Shown here: positions 23,836 to 36,798 of the stretch, piece by piece
Numbering within the stretch: position 1 is the first letter of the stretch
How the letters are laid out: each line of letters starts with the position of its first letter
NCBI GenBank assembly: GCA_025200525.1
Contig: CM045767.1
Span: 121,880,346-121,944,345 of the forward strand
Source of the DNA: Camellia lanceoleosa
Taxonomy: Eukaryota > Streptophyta > Magnoliopsida > Ericales > Theaceae
DNA length: 64,000 nt
Reading direction: 5' to 3'
Program-made: the position numbers and the translations under genes
Notes under the pieces: model-generated
Database searches by the model: none
What the model saw: only the letters and a program-made list of their open reading frames with translations
What the model was told of the DNA's origin: nothing

Positions 23836-25890
23836 TTATAACATGAAGTAGAGAGTGCTATAACCTCTCAACCTTAGGAAATTTCATCCTTGAAATTAAG
23901 GATACACCAAAACACAAGGCAAACTGACCACAGAGCACTCAACACCTGAGCACTTAGGAAAAGGAAACTACCCTCACAACAAAACCCTCGGTTAACTCTC
24001 ACAAAAGAAGAGGACTTACCACGAAAACAAGTCCCAAAAGACAACGCTCTGGCATAATAAGCTCTAACAATACCAAACCCTCCTCAAAACAAAACACACA
24101 ACTAGCGATCCAAGCTAAGTCACTACTCAACATTTATCATCCCAAGTAAAACAAACGATAGCAAAACTTTGTTTTGAAAAAAAAAAATCTCTTGTACATA
24201 AAACATTTCTCAAAAAATGTTCAAATTTTCACCGTTTATAATCAAAATATATTTCTGCATTTTCCATGTGAAATTTAAAAGTTTTGTAAACATTTTTCAT
24301 AAACAAGGTGTTACCCATAACGCATAACCATCCATAATTTAATTGCCAAAGATTACTCATTGAAATTCCTCATACCATTTAAATTAAATCAAATCCTTAA
24401 CATTTCTATTTTAACAAAGCCATTAGAAGGCCGTAACATTAGGAAAAATTCATTTTCCAATTCCATTCCAATATAACAATCGGTGAACCTCTACCGTCAC
24501 CCAACAATACCCATCACTCATATGGTGATGCCACAACCAACATAAAACGTAACATTTCTGTAGTAATAGTTAATAGAAAAAACAATTGTCCTATCAACAC
24601 AATAAGGCACAAGAAAATCCATGTTTTTGCAATTTCATTCTGTTATAATCATTATCATAAATTATTAACTATACGAGCCAAATACATACGCAAACGAAGA
24701 ATCTACAATACGTTACCCCAACCCGGGGTTTTCCACTAATCCAAAACAAGTCTCACACAAGCTTCCCAACCACATACGCAAGACTCAACGCTCGCAAAAT
24801 CATTCCAAGGCCCCCATAACCTATCAACCTTTATACACAAGCCCAAGCTTTCCTCAAGGTGACTACTTGTCAACCAAAACCTGATATCAACAAGTTGACC
24901 AATCAACTCGATAAACTTCTACACTCGGCACCAAACACTGATGTGCTAGTCAACACCATTTACTCCAAAAATGGAGTTCCACACACAATCCCCCATATTT
25001 TTGAATCTCACCGAATTCCTCAAGATCAAACCATACCATCATTGTTCCTAAGGACATCATAGTAAGCATGACTTTACATCTCAAACACAAGACTAACATG
25101 GTCAATGGCAATCACACAATCCCTAATACATAAAACAATTTCGACCAACGCTATCCTCATTACCCGAGAACACAAACTGTTCTTCCTTCCAAGGAATACT
25201 TCTAGCATCTACTCACGAAATTCTCCTCACACTCATAAACTCCACCCAATATCTAATAACACCACTAACCCATTTCACCTATACATAATTACCAACTTAT
25301 AACAAATCACAACATGAACACTACCCCTATTCATGATTGATAGAATCACAACAAACTCACTAACGAACAAAACCCAAAACACTAAACAACACACCAGTAC
25401 CATTCTCACTAACTTGAAATACAAATCCCACACTTCCTTAGACATTCTCACATAACTTCGCCAATACCACAAAACTCTAAAGCTTCATATTCCCTTAAAC
25501 TCAACACATCCAAAGTCTTATAACTTGACCCTTACGATACCACCACACCAATCACAATAACCCACGAATCCCTGTTCTCAACAAACAACTTCCAAACTGA
25601 ACAAGGCTCACAGGTCATCACATAACTACCTCATAATTTAATACCAAACATACAACAACACTAGGATCATCGATCCCGTTAACAACTTCTCACTATATAT
25701 ATATATATAAGAGTTTGAGATTCACTGCGTGCCCCCAATACATGAAGATAAACAAAAAACAATATATATACAACACATAATCATGATGTCTCAGCATCCA
25801 ATAGTACATTGGTCAACAACAAAAAGATTCACATATTAAGTTATTAGCCCCCAATACAAAAGCCCTTCTCTAGGGTAATACTACTATATT
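23836..25890 (-). other. Element B internal region without a recognised gene
   Basis: AT-rich internal sequence between gag and the 3' LTR. I see no RT, RNase H or integrase motif on either strand; short open frames here are low-complexity. A TA run lies at 25694-25709. Confidence 0.5.
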
Positions 25891-26958
25891 GGCTGAAAGG
25901 TCGACCCTTGCGAGGCTCTCGAAGCATGGCCTACCCGTTTCTGGTACCGATATAGCCCCCGACTGGGCTGATGGGACTGAGTCTGTCTAGGTTCTGAAAC
26001 ACCTAAAGAATTCACACGTAAAGGGCATAAACGTCTAACATAGCCCAGTTGACCATAATCAAAACAAATAGCAGACTTCCTACTCTGATATTGACCTGAA
26101 GGCTAAACCTCCTTGGACTTCCCAACCGGAAGAATCTAAAACCCGCGACAAAGATAAGGATTGAGCCTAGGACTGAGCATATACTCGCTTCCACCTCTTA
26201 CTGAGCCTAGAGTGCTTATGAACCGTAGAAGTTGCTGAGGTGGCCTCCTCCCTAAACTGACCAACATTCATAATCATGGCCTCCACATGGGCCACTGCCT
26301 CAACTAGAGCATAGTAATTCTTCCATAGGGATCTAGCTACTTTTTTTCGGATATCATTACACAACCGCCTATCAAACTCATAACAACGACGCTCCTCTGT
26401 TGCCACCAACTCTGGAGCAAACCTTGAGAAACTAGTAAACTGCATCTCAAACTATGCCACAAGAGTAGCATCCTAACGTAACTCAACAAACTGTTTCCTC
26501 AACTTTTCTCGAGCAGAAAGAGGGAAATACTTGGCCAAAAAGGCCTCGGTAAAAGCAACCCACGTGTTACCTACAGTGTCCTTAGCATAGTTCCACCAAC
26601 AACCTGCATCTCCCTTCAATTGGAAAGTCGCCAAAGAAATCCTTAACCCCTCATCCTCGACTTTGAACATATCAAGAGTTTTGGTAATCTATTCCAACCA
26701 ACTATCCGCCTCCAACGGTTTAGCCTCCTCCAAAAACTCTGGTGGATTGGAGCGAAGAAACTCTTTAGTAAGTTTGAGGGTACGCCCGTTGTCACCCTCA
26801 TAGCGAGCTAGAGCATCTTGCATCGCTCTCACAATCTAGGGTGCAATTTTCTCGCCGAGAGCTGATGTTGTAACGATGGGTGCTAAAGGAACTACTATGC
26901 CTCTAGCGACACTCCTACTACCCATCCGTCCTCTATTCCCTCGTGTAGACATCTTATA
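25890..26958 (-). pseudogene. Element B gag
   Basis: The minus-strand start MSTRGNRGRMGSRSVARG at about 26958 is followed in broken frames by a capsid core: LATFQLKGDAGCWWNYAK, TWVAFTEAFLAKYFP, REKLRKQFVELR, then FSRFAPELVATEERR and FDRRLCNDIRKKVA. This order is that of Tekay/Del chromovirus gag. Near 26060 a zinc-knuckle remnant reads ICFDYGQLGYVRRLCP; the second Cys and the His of CCHC are both Tyr here. Stops at about 26836 and 26472 break the frame. Confidence 0.8.
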
Positions 26959-27353
26959 AAACCCAAAAATAAAACCAAACTTAGTGCACAACACAACAGC
27001 CTTCCTCGAGGCACACACTTACCACCCTTAAGTTACAAGACACACTTACCCCCGAAACATACATTTCTATTACATATAAATAACTAAACACTTAAACACA
27101 TAATCGAATCAAGTCCACAAAGATAGCCACTCATCCCAGAACTCTCAAGGAATTCTTATTATAAACCACGTTGATCAGGCATGTTTCTAACAAGACCTCA
27201 AAACAAGTTCATCGGCTACAAGTACTATCTAAGAAACTTAATCCCATGATCACAAAAATGCAACATCCTCACCATATGCAACGTCCTCACCACACGCAGC
27301 AAACCCAATGTGGTAAAAACCACTTCCTACGAGCCCAAAGTATTCAAACCTGG

Positions 27354-27369
27354 CTCGCTCTAATACCAA
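27354..27369 (-). other. Primer binding site of element B (initiator Met type)
   Basis: Directly after the LTR end TTACA the minus strand reads ACTTGGTATTAGAGCGA, one change from the common TTGGTATCAGAGC primer site complementary to initiator Met tRNA. This fixes the orientation of element B. Confidence 0.8.
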
Positions 27370-27371
27370 GT

Positions 27372-29387
27372 TGTAATGCCCTACTTTTTATTACTCGAAT
27401 TCCATTACCAAACCATTATTATAGATTCAATTTCAGAGATAACATACAGAAACTCTTTATATTTACAAGAACACATGAATAAAGATTTTCTCATCCGACC
27501 ACAATATGAATGCAACAGGAGTTATAATTAAATAAATTGCCTGTAGGCTTACATCTTCTAAATAAAGAGAAAGGGTTTAACCCTTTTTCATCAATGGCAT
27601 TCCGCCCACAAATAAAAGGCCTCGTGGCCAACAGGTAAAAAAGATCCATGACCGTCAAACACTTCTCGACGTTCACCTGAAAAAGGATTAGCAACATGAG
27701 ATGAACATAAAGTCTAGTAGGGATCTTAACATGATCCTAAACAATAACAACTTACCGATAGCTATGATCATGAATGCTTAGTCTCATACTATATAAATAA
27801 TGTGATGGTTTATACAGAAATATATGTATATAAGAACTTTTCTCAAAATCATTCATTTCAATTGATAACGTAAGCAATTCACTCTTCTTTCGTCTTGTTA
27901 CCTTTTTCCAAAATTCATATGACAATAACAAATTCCTGAAAACAGTTTTACCAAGCCCATTACGTTTTCTCCCACTTTCCGAACTTACACCTGATTTGCC
28001 TTTTCAAAACATGTTCACAAGTATCCGATGTCTTTCATATTATTCACAATCTTAGTACAATACATACGTCTGTTTCCAACACATTCATATCTATACATGT
28101 ATACCTTTAGTACAAAAGGAAACAACAAGCAACCAACAACTATCTACTCAACAAATGAGGCAACTCGGCCTTCTAGAGCCATAACCATCATAACCCATAA
28201 TATACCCAGATACACTAAGACAATAATGATAAATAAGTCCTACTCTACCTGCCTTAAGCACGGTAAGCCAAGGATACACCTTTCTATAATGAAATGCTAA
28301 TTTACCAAACACCGGCTGGAAGGTAATGGTACCTCTGCCAAGTTCTCAAGGCACTAGCTGGAAGGTACTGGTACCTCTCATTCTAAGCGTAGCCAATTCT
28401 CTAGGCGCTAGCTGGAAGGTAATGGTACCTCTCATTCTCAGCGCAGTATATATTACCAATCATCATAACATGACAAAGTACAACCAACAAAAGTGTAATG
28501 CATACACACAATTATTCAACACAACAATGTCATCCTTCATCGATGACCAAGGACAAAATCTCTAAATGTATGTATTCAACATACGTATTATAATAATTCA
28601 ACTCTCATGAGATTTTAAGTCCAACAACAGCAATAGTAAAATAAAATATTCATAATCCAACCTCAACCTAATTTCTGAAATTCACATATGATTTCATTCT
28701 TTCTTTTCAAAAATCAAATCTCTTATTTTCCAAGTTAATATACTTCACTCTTTATCCCAATCCATTATTTCCATTTCACAAAACTAAATCTATGGATATT
28801 AAAGCCACAACCCAACTCAACTTAATATGTTCAATCCAAAATAATTCCAATGCCATAATTAATTCTCGCTTTCAGCTATTAACACATTTACACAACCCAT
28901 AATAACAATTTACACACATTATTTAACTTTACCCATTTTTAATTCACCAAGTCAAAACATTAAATTAGGGCCTTTTTTTCTTTCAACATAAACATGCTAG
29001 ATTACTCCCCCAATTAACCCAAACAACAATCAATTTAACAATTTCATTCCCAAATGACAAACCCTAGATCCCCTTTTCATGATTTTCAAAGAACTCCACA
29101 ATGAATAGATTTTTATGCAATAAAATCTACCACATATCTATCTATAGATGAGGCATTGAAAAGGATCAAAAAAATCCCTATCTCAAGATTTGAAGCTAAA
29201 GATGAAGACCCAACTTGAAACTCCAATAAAATCGCAAAACAATCGATAAAAGTTTTGATATATGCTTGCTCTTCAACCCTTTTGAAAAATTTGGGGTGAA
29301 TCTTGGCTAAAAAGAAGAGAAATCAAGAGTTTGGAAGGTTAGGGTTTCAGGTTTGAAGGATGGGAGGAGAAGAGAGGGAGAAAAATA
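27372..29387 (-). mobile_element. 5' LTR of element B, first segment
   Basis: It starts TGTAATGCCC and parallels 21421-23376. The match stops at AAAATAAAA (29387), where a MITE begins, and resumes at 41815. The sequence after the assembly gap (62320 onward) copies this segment and the MITE. Confidence 0.85.
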
Positions 29388-29760
29388 AAAGCTCTATTTG
29401 GAACAGCTTTGAAATTGTGATTCCAGCTCTTAGTTTGCATATGGTGTTTGGTTGTGGCTTTCAAAAATTAATTCCACACTCACTTTTGAAAACTTGGTCG
29501 ATGGCGGGAAAATTTAGGCTAACTGGTTGTCCCACCGGTCGTTCGGCCGGTTGACCGGAATAGTGATTTTTTTTTTTTTTTGTGGCAATTGACACATGTT
29601 AATTTTTATATATTCAATATTTTTTGAATTTTTTAAAATTTTTAATGAGCTTTAATAGAATTTTGAGTTGTGTGCTTGGTTATGAGTTGTAAGTTTTTGT
29701 ATCAAATATCATATGTCATATCAAAAATTTTCCACTCAATTCAAAACTCTTTTTAAAACT
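29388..29760. mobile_element. MITE, left part (split by element C)
   Basis: It starts GCTCTATTTGGAACAGC. The other end, at 41814, reads in reverse complement GTGTTTGGTAGAGTTTTC, a loose inverted repeat (about 12 of 16 bases). Joined, the element would be about 490 bp. The undivided LTR at 23376 shows the empty site. No clean target duplication, so the superfamily is open. Confidence 0.55.
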
Positions 29761-30173
29761 TGTGGGAGCCAAATTTAGCTGGATCAATAGGGACGAATGG
29801 ACCCGTCCGGTCCGAAACGTAACCTCTATTCGGCATTGATCCTAGTCAATTGAAGAGCCGAATAAAATAACTGGCACTCTAGCCAGTAAAACAAAGGCCA
29901 AGTAGAAGTACATGTAAAGGATCAAGGATGGGCCTGGCCCTAAGGCCCAAAGAGAACACTATAAATACGGGATCATCAATCAGAGAAGGTATGTGAGAAC
30001 TAGTGAACTTAACTTAAGATACAAGTAATCAAGAGAGAGTATACACTGATTTATTCGTCGGAGTGCTAATTCCGGCACCCCCGACCGGAGTGTTCATTCC
30101 TTTTCAGGTGGCTAGCTGAGGATCATAAGCGTCCCCTAGGATCGGAAGAGTATTTCCAAACTATTCCCCTACA
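29761..30173 (+). mobile_element. 5' LTR of element C
   Basis: 413 bp, TG..CA ends. A TATAAATA box at 29960-29967 marks the promoter, giving a start near 29990. Confidence 0.93.
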
Positions 30174-30191
30174 ATTGGCGCCGTCTGTGGA
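30174..30191 (+). other. Primer binding site of element C
   Basis: ATTGGCGCCGTCTGTGG directly follows the LTR; this wording is standard for many plant Tat-type elements. Confidence 0.8.
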
Positions 30192-30208
30192 AATACTCAA
30201 GCACATCC

Positions 30209-31640
30209 ATGGCGGGCGTGACGGAAGATCCTTCGGCAGTCACTGTCGACCCTACACCGCAAGATGAAACTACTCCAAGCAATATGCTTGGGCCAGGGAA
30301 TATTACCGCAAGAAGGGCCTTGAACTTCGATTAACCCTCGACATCTGCACAAGAGGCAATGCAAGCGATTATGGAGCAAGCAAAGCAAAACAAACAAAGG
30401 TTGGAGAACATGATCGCTGAGAACGAATGTCTCCTCCAGGATTTGGCCTTGAAAGTAGCGAAGTCCAAACAAGCTGTACACCAAGATCCGGAACGACCTC
30501 TGAGGGTAGGTAGTCGACGACCTCGAGCCGACAACAAGACACTGACAAGACTCTGACTCACTATCCCTGGAGCCCAAAAAGAAGGGTCGACTCGAAGCTA
30601 CCAGTTCTTCTGAAGAGAGTGTACGTATAAGGCATAAGCGAAGAAAAAACAGCTCAGACGAAGACGACTAGCACGATCTCTTTGTACGACGGGTTGCAAG
30701 AGCGGTCTTGCCCAAAAAGTTCAAAGCTCCGTCGTTCACTCTCTATGATGGAAAATCAGACCCTACCGATCACATTTGTCACTACAAGCAAACCATGACA
30801 TTGCATGCAGACAACGAGGCCCTCATGTGTCGAATATTTCCCAGCAGTTTGGGCCCATTGGCTATCAGGTGGTATTATAAACTAGAGCCAGCTTCGATCA
30901 AGAGCTTCCATCAATTACAGAAATCCTTCAGGGCCAGATTCATCACCAACGAGGTCCAGCCGAAACAAGCCGACTCTCTCTGGGCAATGTAGATCCAGCC
31001 AGGAGAAACACTAAGAGTGTATTCGGTACGCTACTGGGAGTGCTTTAATCTTGTTGATGATGCTTGCAACGACTCCATGGCCATCACCGCCTTCAAAATG
31101 GGTTTGCATCATGACAGTGCTCTCCGTAGCTCCTTGACTAGAAGACCCCCCAAAATAGTCTAGACATTGATGAAGAAAGTTAAGGAATACTGCAAAGTGG
31201 AGGATGACGCCTTGCGAGTTAAAGCTGGAAACATGGCCAACAAGATGGCCCCTTCTGAAATTGCTCAGCCGATAAGTTCCGTACCAACTCAGAGCCCCGA
31301 ACTACGGCATCGGGCTAAACGGGACAAGAGACGGGATTCTCGCCGATTGAGCGACCAATGCCCCCACCGAGCAAATGAACAACTGCAAGTCAATGGCAGG
31401 CGCACAAGGCGCGTCGACAACAAATACACCGAGTTGTTAGAATTGATCAGTGCGGTTATGTCCAAAATCCAACACCTTCCGTTCTTTAAGTGGCCGTCTA
31501 AAATGGTGGGACCTCCCGAAACAAGAAGACGGGATAGGCGGTGTGAGTATCACAAAGATCACGACCATGATACTGAGAGTTGTTACGCATTGAAGGATCA
31601 CTTGGAGGAACTAGTGCAAGATGGTCGGCTACAATAGTAT
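30209..31640 (+). pseudogene. Element C gag
   Basis: An ATG at 30209 (MAGVTEDPSAV) opens a frame that stops near 30333. Then come a coiled segment (30359-30556) and the capsid part at 30708-30992 with MPKKFKAPSFTLYDGKSDP, DHICHYKQTM and IFPSSLGPLAIRWYYKLEP. The C-terminal end has CEYHKDHDHDTESCYALK, the zinc-knuckle-like box of Tat gag, at about 31543-31600. At least three stops break it. It would build the particle that packages element RNA. Confidence 0.85.
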
Positions 31641-31739
31641 GTCCGCAAAGGTAACTCAACCAAAGCAATAGCCTTACGACAAGATTCACCTTCACTCGGC
31701 GTAACTCACATGATATACAGCTTGCCAATGTCATCCGTG

Positions 31740-32450
31740 GTGCATACGATTCAGTTGAATCCCGATCCTCAAAATCAACTCATTTCAGCTAAACGGTCCC
31801 ATGAAGTTGCGAGCGTTACTTTTAATGTTCAGATTTGGCTGGAGTGACACTCCCCCACATTGATCCCTTGGTAATCGAATTACGCGTAAATTGATTCACC
31901 GTTGAGTGCGTACTTATTGATCCGGGGAGCACATCAGAAGTTATGTATTACAAGACATTCACCAAACTCAGCTTCTCTAAATCAGATCTCTCCGGCACCT
32001 TATCCACTATTCGGCTTCAACGCTAATCCAGAATACCCGTTGGAAAAAAATCACACTACCCGTTCGAGCAGGCTCCCGAACAGTAGAAGTAGAATTCTTG
32101 GTTGTCAAGCTGCCGTCGCCATATAATCTTATCATGGGGTGAACTTGGTTGCACACCATGCAGGCCATACCGAGTACCTATCATCAGCTGCTACGCTTCC
32201 CGACAGAACGCGGCATTGAGGAGATCCGTGGCTCCCAGAAATCGACACAAGCATGTTATCTCCTTGTTGGAAAAACGCCAAAAGAGTTGCAAATGAATTC
32301 CATTGAGGTGCCGGATTGGGAGAGCCTCGACGATGTTGGCCGGCTACCAAGTGAAAAGGCCATGGAAGCCCTAGATCGAGTTGAAATCAACGGAAGCCCA
32401 GACAAATTCTTCATGGTCGGCATCTCCCTGAATCAAGCCGACAGGTAGCA
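31740..32450 (+). pseudogene. Element C protease
   Basis: In shifting frames one reads LIDPGSTSEVMYYKTF (active-site region), FGFNANPEYPLGK-like words and LPSPYNLIMG, then the tail HTMQAIPSTYHQLLRFPT and GIEEIRGSQKSTQACYL (32149-32448). This is the retropepsin region of Tat elements. Several frameshifts lie between 31850 and 32150. Confidence 0.75.
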
Positions 32451-33250
32451 GCTAATCTTTTTCCTGCTCAGCAACATTGATGTCTTTGCGTGGACTCCAT
32501 ACGAGATGCCAAGTATAGATCCATCCATTTCACAACATCGTTTGAATGTTGACCATAAATGCAAGCCGGTCATTTAGAAAAGCCGGCGATCAATCGCAGA
32601 GCACACTACCACCATTGTTGAAGAGGTTGACAGGTTGCTTGACGCCGGGGCAATCAGGGAAGTGACCTACCCTACATGGCTCTCTAATATTGTGGTGGTG
32701 AAGAAGAAAAATGGGACTTGGCGAGTGTGCGTTGATTTCACGGACCTAAACAAAGCCTGCCCCAAGGATTGCTTTCCCCTACCCAGAATTTACTAACTTG
32801 TAGATGCGACGGCACGCCATCAGCGTATGAACTTCCTCGATGCTTACAGAGGCTACCATCAAATCGCCATGCATCCGGAGGACCAAGACAAAACTAAATT
32901 CCTCACCCCAAGAGGAACCTACTGCTATAAGGTTATGCCTTTTGGGCTGAAGAATGCAGCGGCAACTTACCAAAGACTGGTCACCGCTATGTTCAAGGTG
33001 CAACTCGGCCAGACTACAGAAGTGTATATTGATGACATGGTGGTCAAATCCAAAGAAGAGCAAACTCATCTAGCCGATCTCAAAGAGACATTCGGCATTT
33101 TACGCAAATACAAAATGAAGCTGAATGCTTCCAAATGCGCGTTTGGGATCGGCTCTGGGAAATTCTTGGGTTACATTATCAACCACCAAGGAATTAAAGC
33201 CAACCCGAGGCAAATCACAGCAATCTTGGAGCTCGGCTCCCCTTGTTTAG
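32450..33250 (+). pseudogene. Element C reverse transcriptase
   Basis: The lead-in FAWTPYEMPSIDPSISQHRLNV is followed by WLSNIVVVKKKNGTWRVCVD and, after a stop near 32797, by MNFLDAYRGYHQIAM, TYCYKVMPFGLKNAAATYQR and the catalytic YIDDMVVKS. The LNASKCAFGIGSGKFLGY block ends the domain. Active-site Asp residues look intact. The longest intact frame (32827-33936) carries most of RT plus the first RNase H. Confidence 0.9.
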
Positions 33251-33840
33251 TGAAAGAGGTTCAAAAGTTAATGGGGATGGTCGCCGCACTCAACAGGTTC
33301 ATCAGTCAGTCCACAAATCACTGCCGACAATTCTTTCATACACTACGGCAGGGCAAGGCTTTCGAATGGTCCGCTGAGTGTGAAGCTGCTTTCAACAGCC
33401 TTAAGATTTACCTCCGATCAGTACTGCTTTTGACAACACCTTCGGCAGGTGACCCGCTCATTTTGTATCTGGCAGTTTTCGACCGGGCCGTCAGCGCCGT
33501 ACTGATAAAGGAAGAGCTGGGGGAGCAGCGGCCAATGTATTATGTGAGTAAGGCAATGGTTGGCACCAAAACGCGCTATCTTCCACTGGAAAAACTCATC
33601 CTAGCCCTAGTAATGGCGGCAAGAAAACTAATGCATTACTTCCAAGGGCATAGCATCGGGGTGCTAACAGATTATCCCCTCCGATTAGTACTACGCAGCG
33701 CAGAAGCATCAGGACATGTTTCAAAGTGGGCTCTTGAACTTGGCCAATACGATATTCAGTTTCTACCTAGAACCTCAATAAAGGGACAAGTCCTGGTCGA
33801 CTTTGTTGCCGAATTCACCGGGGGTCTTGCCGACTTCAAG
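33250..33840 (+). pseudogene. Element C RNase H, first (gypsy-type) domain
   Basis: Continuous with RT: KGKAFEWSAECEAAF-like opening, LYLAVFDRAVSAVLIKEE, RPMYYVSKAMVGTKTRYLP, LTDYPLRLVLRSAEASGHVSKW and KGQVLVDFVAEF. The first Asp expected in the usual Y-[AV]-[SA]-D motif reads LAVFDR here. Confidence 0.8.
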
Positions 33841-33869
33841 TCTGATGAAATTCGACCAAAGCCGAACTG

Positions 33870-34270
33870 GAGAATTTATGTTGGCGACATTTGGCAGTTG
33901 TACTGTGATGGATCATCCAATCAGCGGGGCGCGTAGTAATCATGGCTCCCGACGGCGCAATAATGGAGCAGGCTATCAAGCTCGGCTTCGAAGCATCAAA
34001 AAACGAAGCTGAATATGAAGCCCTTCTAACCGGTTTGCGGAATGCACATTTTCTGGGTGCTCGGCATTTGCTTGTATTTTGTGATTCAAAACTAGTGATC
34101 AATTAGTTGAAGGGGGAGTACGCGGCAAGAAACGACCGTATGGCGGCTTACATGAAAACGGCTAACTCCTTGTTGGCAAAATTTGACCATCATGAATTGA
34201 ATCAGATAACACGTAATCAGAACACACATGCAGATGCCCTAGCTTGCCTAGCTTCCACCATTAACTCAGA
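33870..34270 (+). pseudogene. Element C RNase H, second (archaeal-type) domain
   Basis: YCDGSSNQRGA gives the first Asp. After a frameshift near 33935, NEAEYEALLTGLR gives the Glu and FCDSKLV the second Asp. NTHADALACLAST closes the domain. A duplicated RNase H is diagnostic for the Tat lineage. A stop interrupts just after the second Asp, near 34105. Confidence 0.8.
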
Positions 34271-35592
34271 GATTAAACGGACCATCAAAGTAGGTTTTAT
34301 CCCGGAGCCGAGCATTGGCCCTTCGAAGGAAGTCCTAGTCAGTATCATAGAATCTGGACCAAGTTGGATGGATCCCATTGCTGCATTCCTGTCTTCCGAA
34401 CAGCTCCCAGAGGACAAGAAAAAGGCACACAAGCTGCGAAACAAAGCCCTGCGATACTACTTGGATCCGCAGGGAAAGCTTTATAAAAAATCCCTTTCTG
34501 GTCCATATTTGGAATGCGTGCACCCGGACAAAGTCAAAGAGCTTCTGACTGAAATACATGAAGGCAGTTGTGGCACCTATTTTGGCGAGCGCTCTTTGAC
34601 TCATCGAGCCGTGACACAGGGGTATTACTAGCCAACAATGAAAGCCGATGCCGAATGTTACATGAAAAAGTGTGAACAGTGCCAGAAGTTCTCTTTTTTG
34701 ACCCACCTGTCTGTTGAAGAGCTAAGCTTCATAACCAGTCCTTGGCCGTTCGCCCAATGGGGACTTGACATCGTCAGACCACTGCCTCGTGCCCCGGGTA
34801 ACAAGCGATTTTTGATTGTCGTGACAGATTATTTTACAAAATGGATAGAAGCAGAGGCACTAACGCACATCCGAGATACCGACATGAAGCGCTTTGTTTG
34901 GAGAAATATCATAAGATGATTCGGCATTCCAAGAGCACTTATCTCAGACAACGACACCCAGCTTGATTGTGGCGTCTATTGAGAGTTGTGGAGCAAGTAT
35001 GGCATTCGACCTTATTTTCCACGCCGGCTTATCCACAAAACAATGGTCAAGCTGAAGCCTCTAACAAATCCATCTTGGACAGCATCAAGAAGAGGCTGGA
35101 GAAAGCTAAAGGCAAATGGGTCAAAGAATTGCCGAGTGTGTTGTGGGCTCATCGAACTACGCTGAGGCGATCAACTGGGGAAACACCGTTTGCTTTATGC
35201 TTTGGAACACAAGCAATCATACCCCTGGAGATCGGCGTCCCAACCTTGAAATCGAAAGTTCTTGATATGGGCCAAAACGACACGATGCTAGCCTTAAATT
35301 TGATTCTAATTGAAGAACGAAGAGACCGTGCCCTTGCATCCATGGCGTGGTACTAATAGTAGCTTGCCAAGTCGTATAATCAACGTGTTAATTTGTAGCT
35401 ACACACCGGAGAGTTGGTCTGAAAAAAAGTACTCATTTGCCGGAACCCGGCTAATGGAAAGTTGGGTCCTAACTGGGACGACCCCTATCAGGTCGATTCG
35501 ATCGCGAGAGTAGGGGCATATCGGCTCAAAGACATGTCTAGAATGAGTCTGCCACAGCCTTGGAATTCAACGCATTTATGTAAATTCTATCA
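34270..35592 (+). pseudogene. Element C integrase
   Basis: HHCC domain: HEGSCGTYFGERSLTH and CEQCQKFS, with a stop between at 34629. The core starts WGLDIVRPLP (first Asp), has TDYFTKWIEAEAL and ISDNDTQL (second Asp), a frameshift near 35000, then GQAEASNK with the Glu. The C-terminal part shows VLWAHRTTLRRSTGETPF, NPANGKLGPNWDDPYQV-like and GAYRLKDM. DDE residues are kept, but four or more stops or shifts make it dead. Confidence 0.85.
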
Positions 35593-35715
35593 TTAAACCC
35601 AACCTGTGGGGAATGATACTAGTTTTGAATGACTCACCATGTACACATTCCAGTTTTGTAATGCAAAGATTTCTGTTTAATCACTCTGAAATCCAATTCA
35701 AAAGTTTTCCGTTCA

Positions 35716-36480
35716 AAGCCTTCGGATTCGGAGCCCCATCGACGCATGACGCCTTAAAGCCTCCGGATTCGAAGCGCCCTTCGTGGATATTACGATTGGC
35801 CAAGTAAAGCCTTCGGATTCGGAGTCCCATCGGCGCATGACGCCTTTGGGTCGATAAAGCCTCCGGATTCGGAGCGCCCTTCGTGGATATCATGATTGGC
35901 CAAATGGTCTCCGGATTTGGAGCCCCATCGGCGCATGACGCCTTTGGGCCAATAAAGCCTTCAGATTTGGAGCGCCCTTCGTGGATATCACAATTGTCCA
36001 AAGTCTCCGGATTTGGAGCCCTATCGGCATATGACGCCTTTGGGCCAATAAAGCCTCCAGATTCGGAGCGCCCTTCGTGGGAATCTCGATTGGCCAAAGT
36101 CTCGGTTGAGCCCCATCGGCGCATAGCGCCTTTGGGCGATAAAGCCTCGGATTGAGCATCCTTCATGGATATCATGATTGGCCAAATAGTCTCCAGATTC
36201 AGAGCCCCATCGGCGCATGACGCCTTTGGGCCGATAAAGCTTCTGGATTCGGAGCGCCCTTCGTGGATATCACGATTGGCCAAATAGTCTCCGGATTCGG
36301 AGCCCCATCGGCGCATAATGCCTTTGGGCCGATAAAGCCTCCGAACGCGGAGCGCCTTTTGTGGATACCACGATTAGCGTCTCCGAATTCGGAGCCCCGT
36401 CGGCGCATAACGCCTTTGAGCCGAATAAGGCTCCGGATTCGGAGCCCATCGGTCCATAACGCTTATGGGCCGAATAATTT
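35716..36480. repeat. Tandem array 1 of element C, period about 95-100 bp, about eight copies
   Basis: Units begin TCCGGATTCGGAGCCCCATC and continue GGCGCATGACGCCTTTGGG, then CGTGGATATCACGATTGGCC. Starts lie near 35716, 35807, 35908, 36002, 36088, 36189, 36290, 36379 and 36429. It lies just behind the integrase. Long open frames across it are by-products of the repeat. Confidence 0.9.
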
Positions 36481-36798
36481 TTCGAATTCGGAACACCCTT
36501 CATGGCGAAGATTAAGACATGAAGCATTTACACATCAAAGTGGGATGCTCCGTTAAGTTGAGCCGGAAAAAACCATTTACACATCAAAGCATATAAACAT
36601 TCAAAATGAAATAATTAGTTGACTTGGGCTGGCCCAACCGCATGAACAAAACAAAACATGCCAACATTCGAAATAAGATGCCTAATTAAGCATGTAGAAA
36701 TTCATAATGAAATACAAACATTTAAAATAAAACATTTTATTCAATTAGACAATAATTACATAATCTTTCACACAATCTGCGTTTCAGCATTTCAATGT

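Noticed and set aside
24859..25302. Two plus-strand open frames in the element B interior
   Set aside because: Low-complexity, no motif, opposite to the element's coding strand.
35681..36316. Minus-strand open frame of 211 codons, and overlapping frames
   Set aside because: It lies inside tandem array 1, the protein is itself a repeat (RRWGSESG units) and unit-length changes shift the frame; a by-product of repeat composition.
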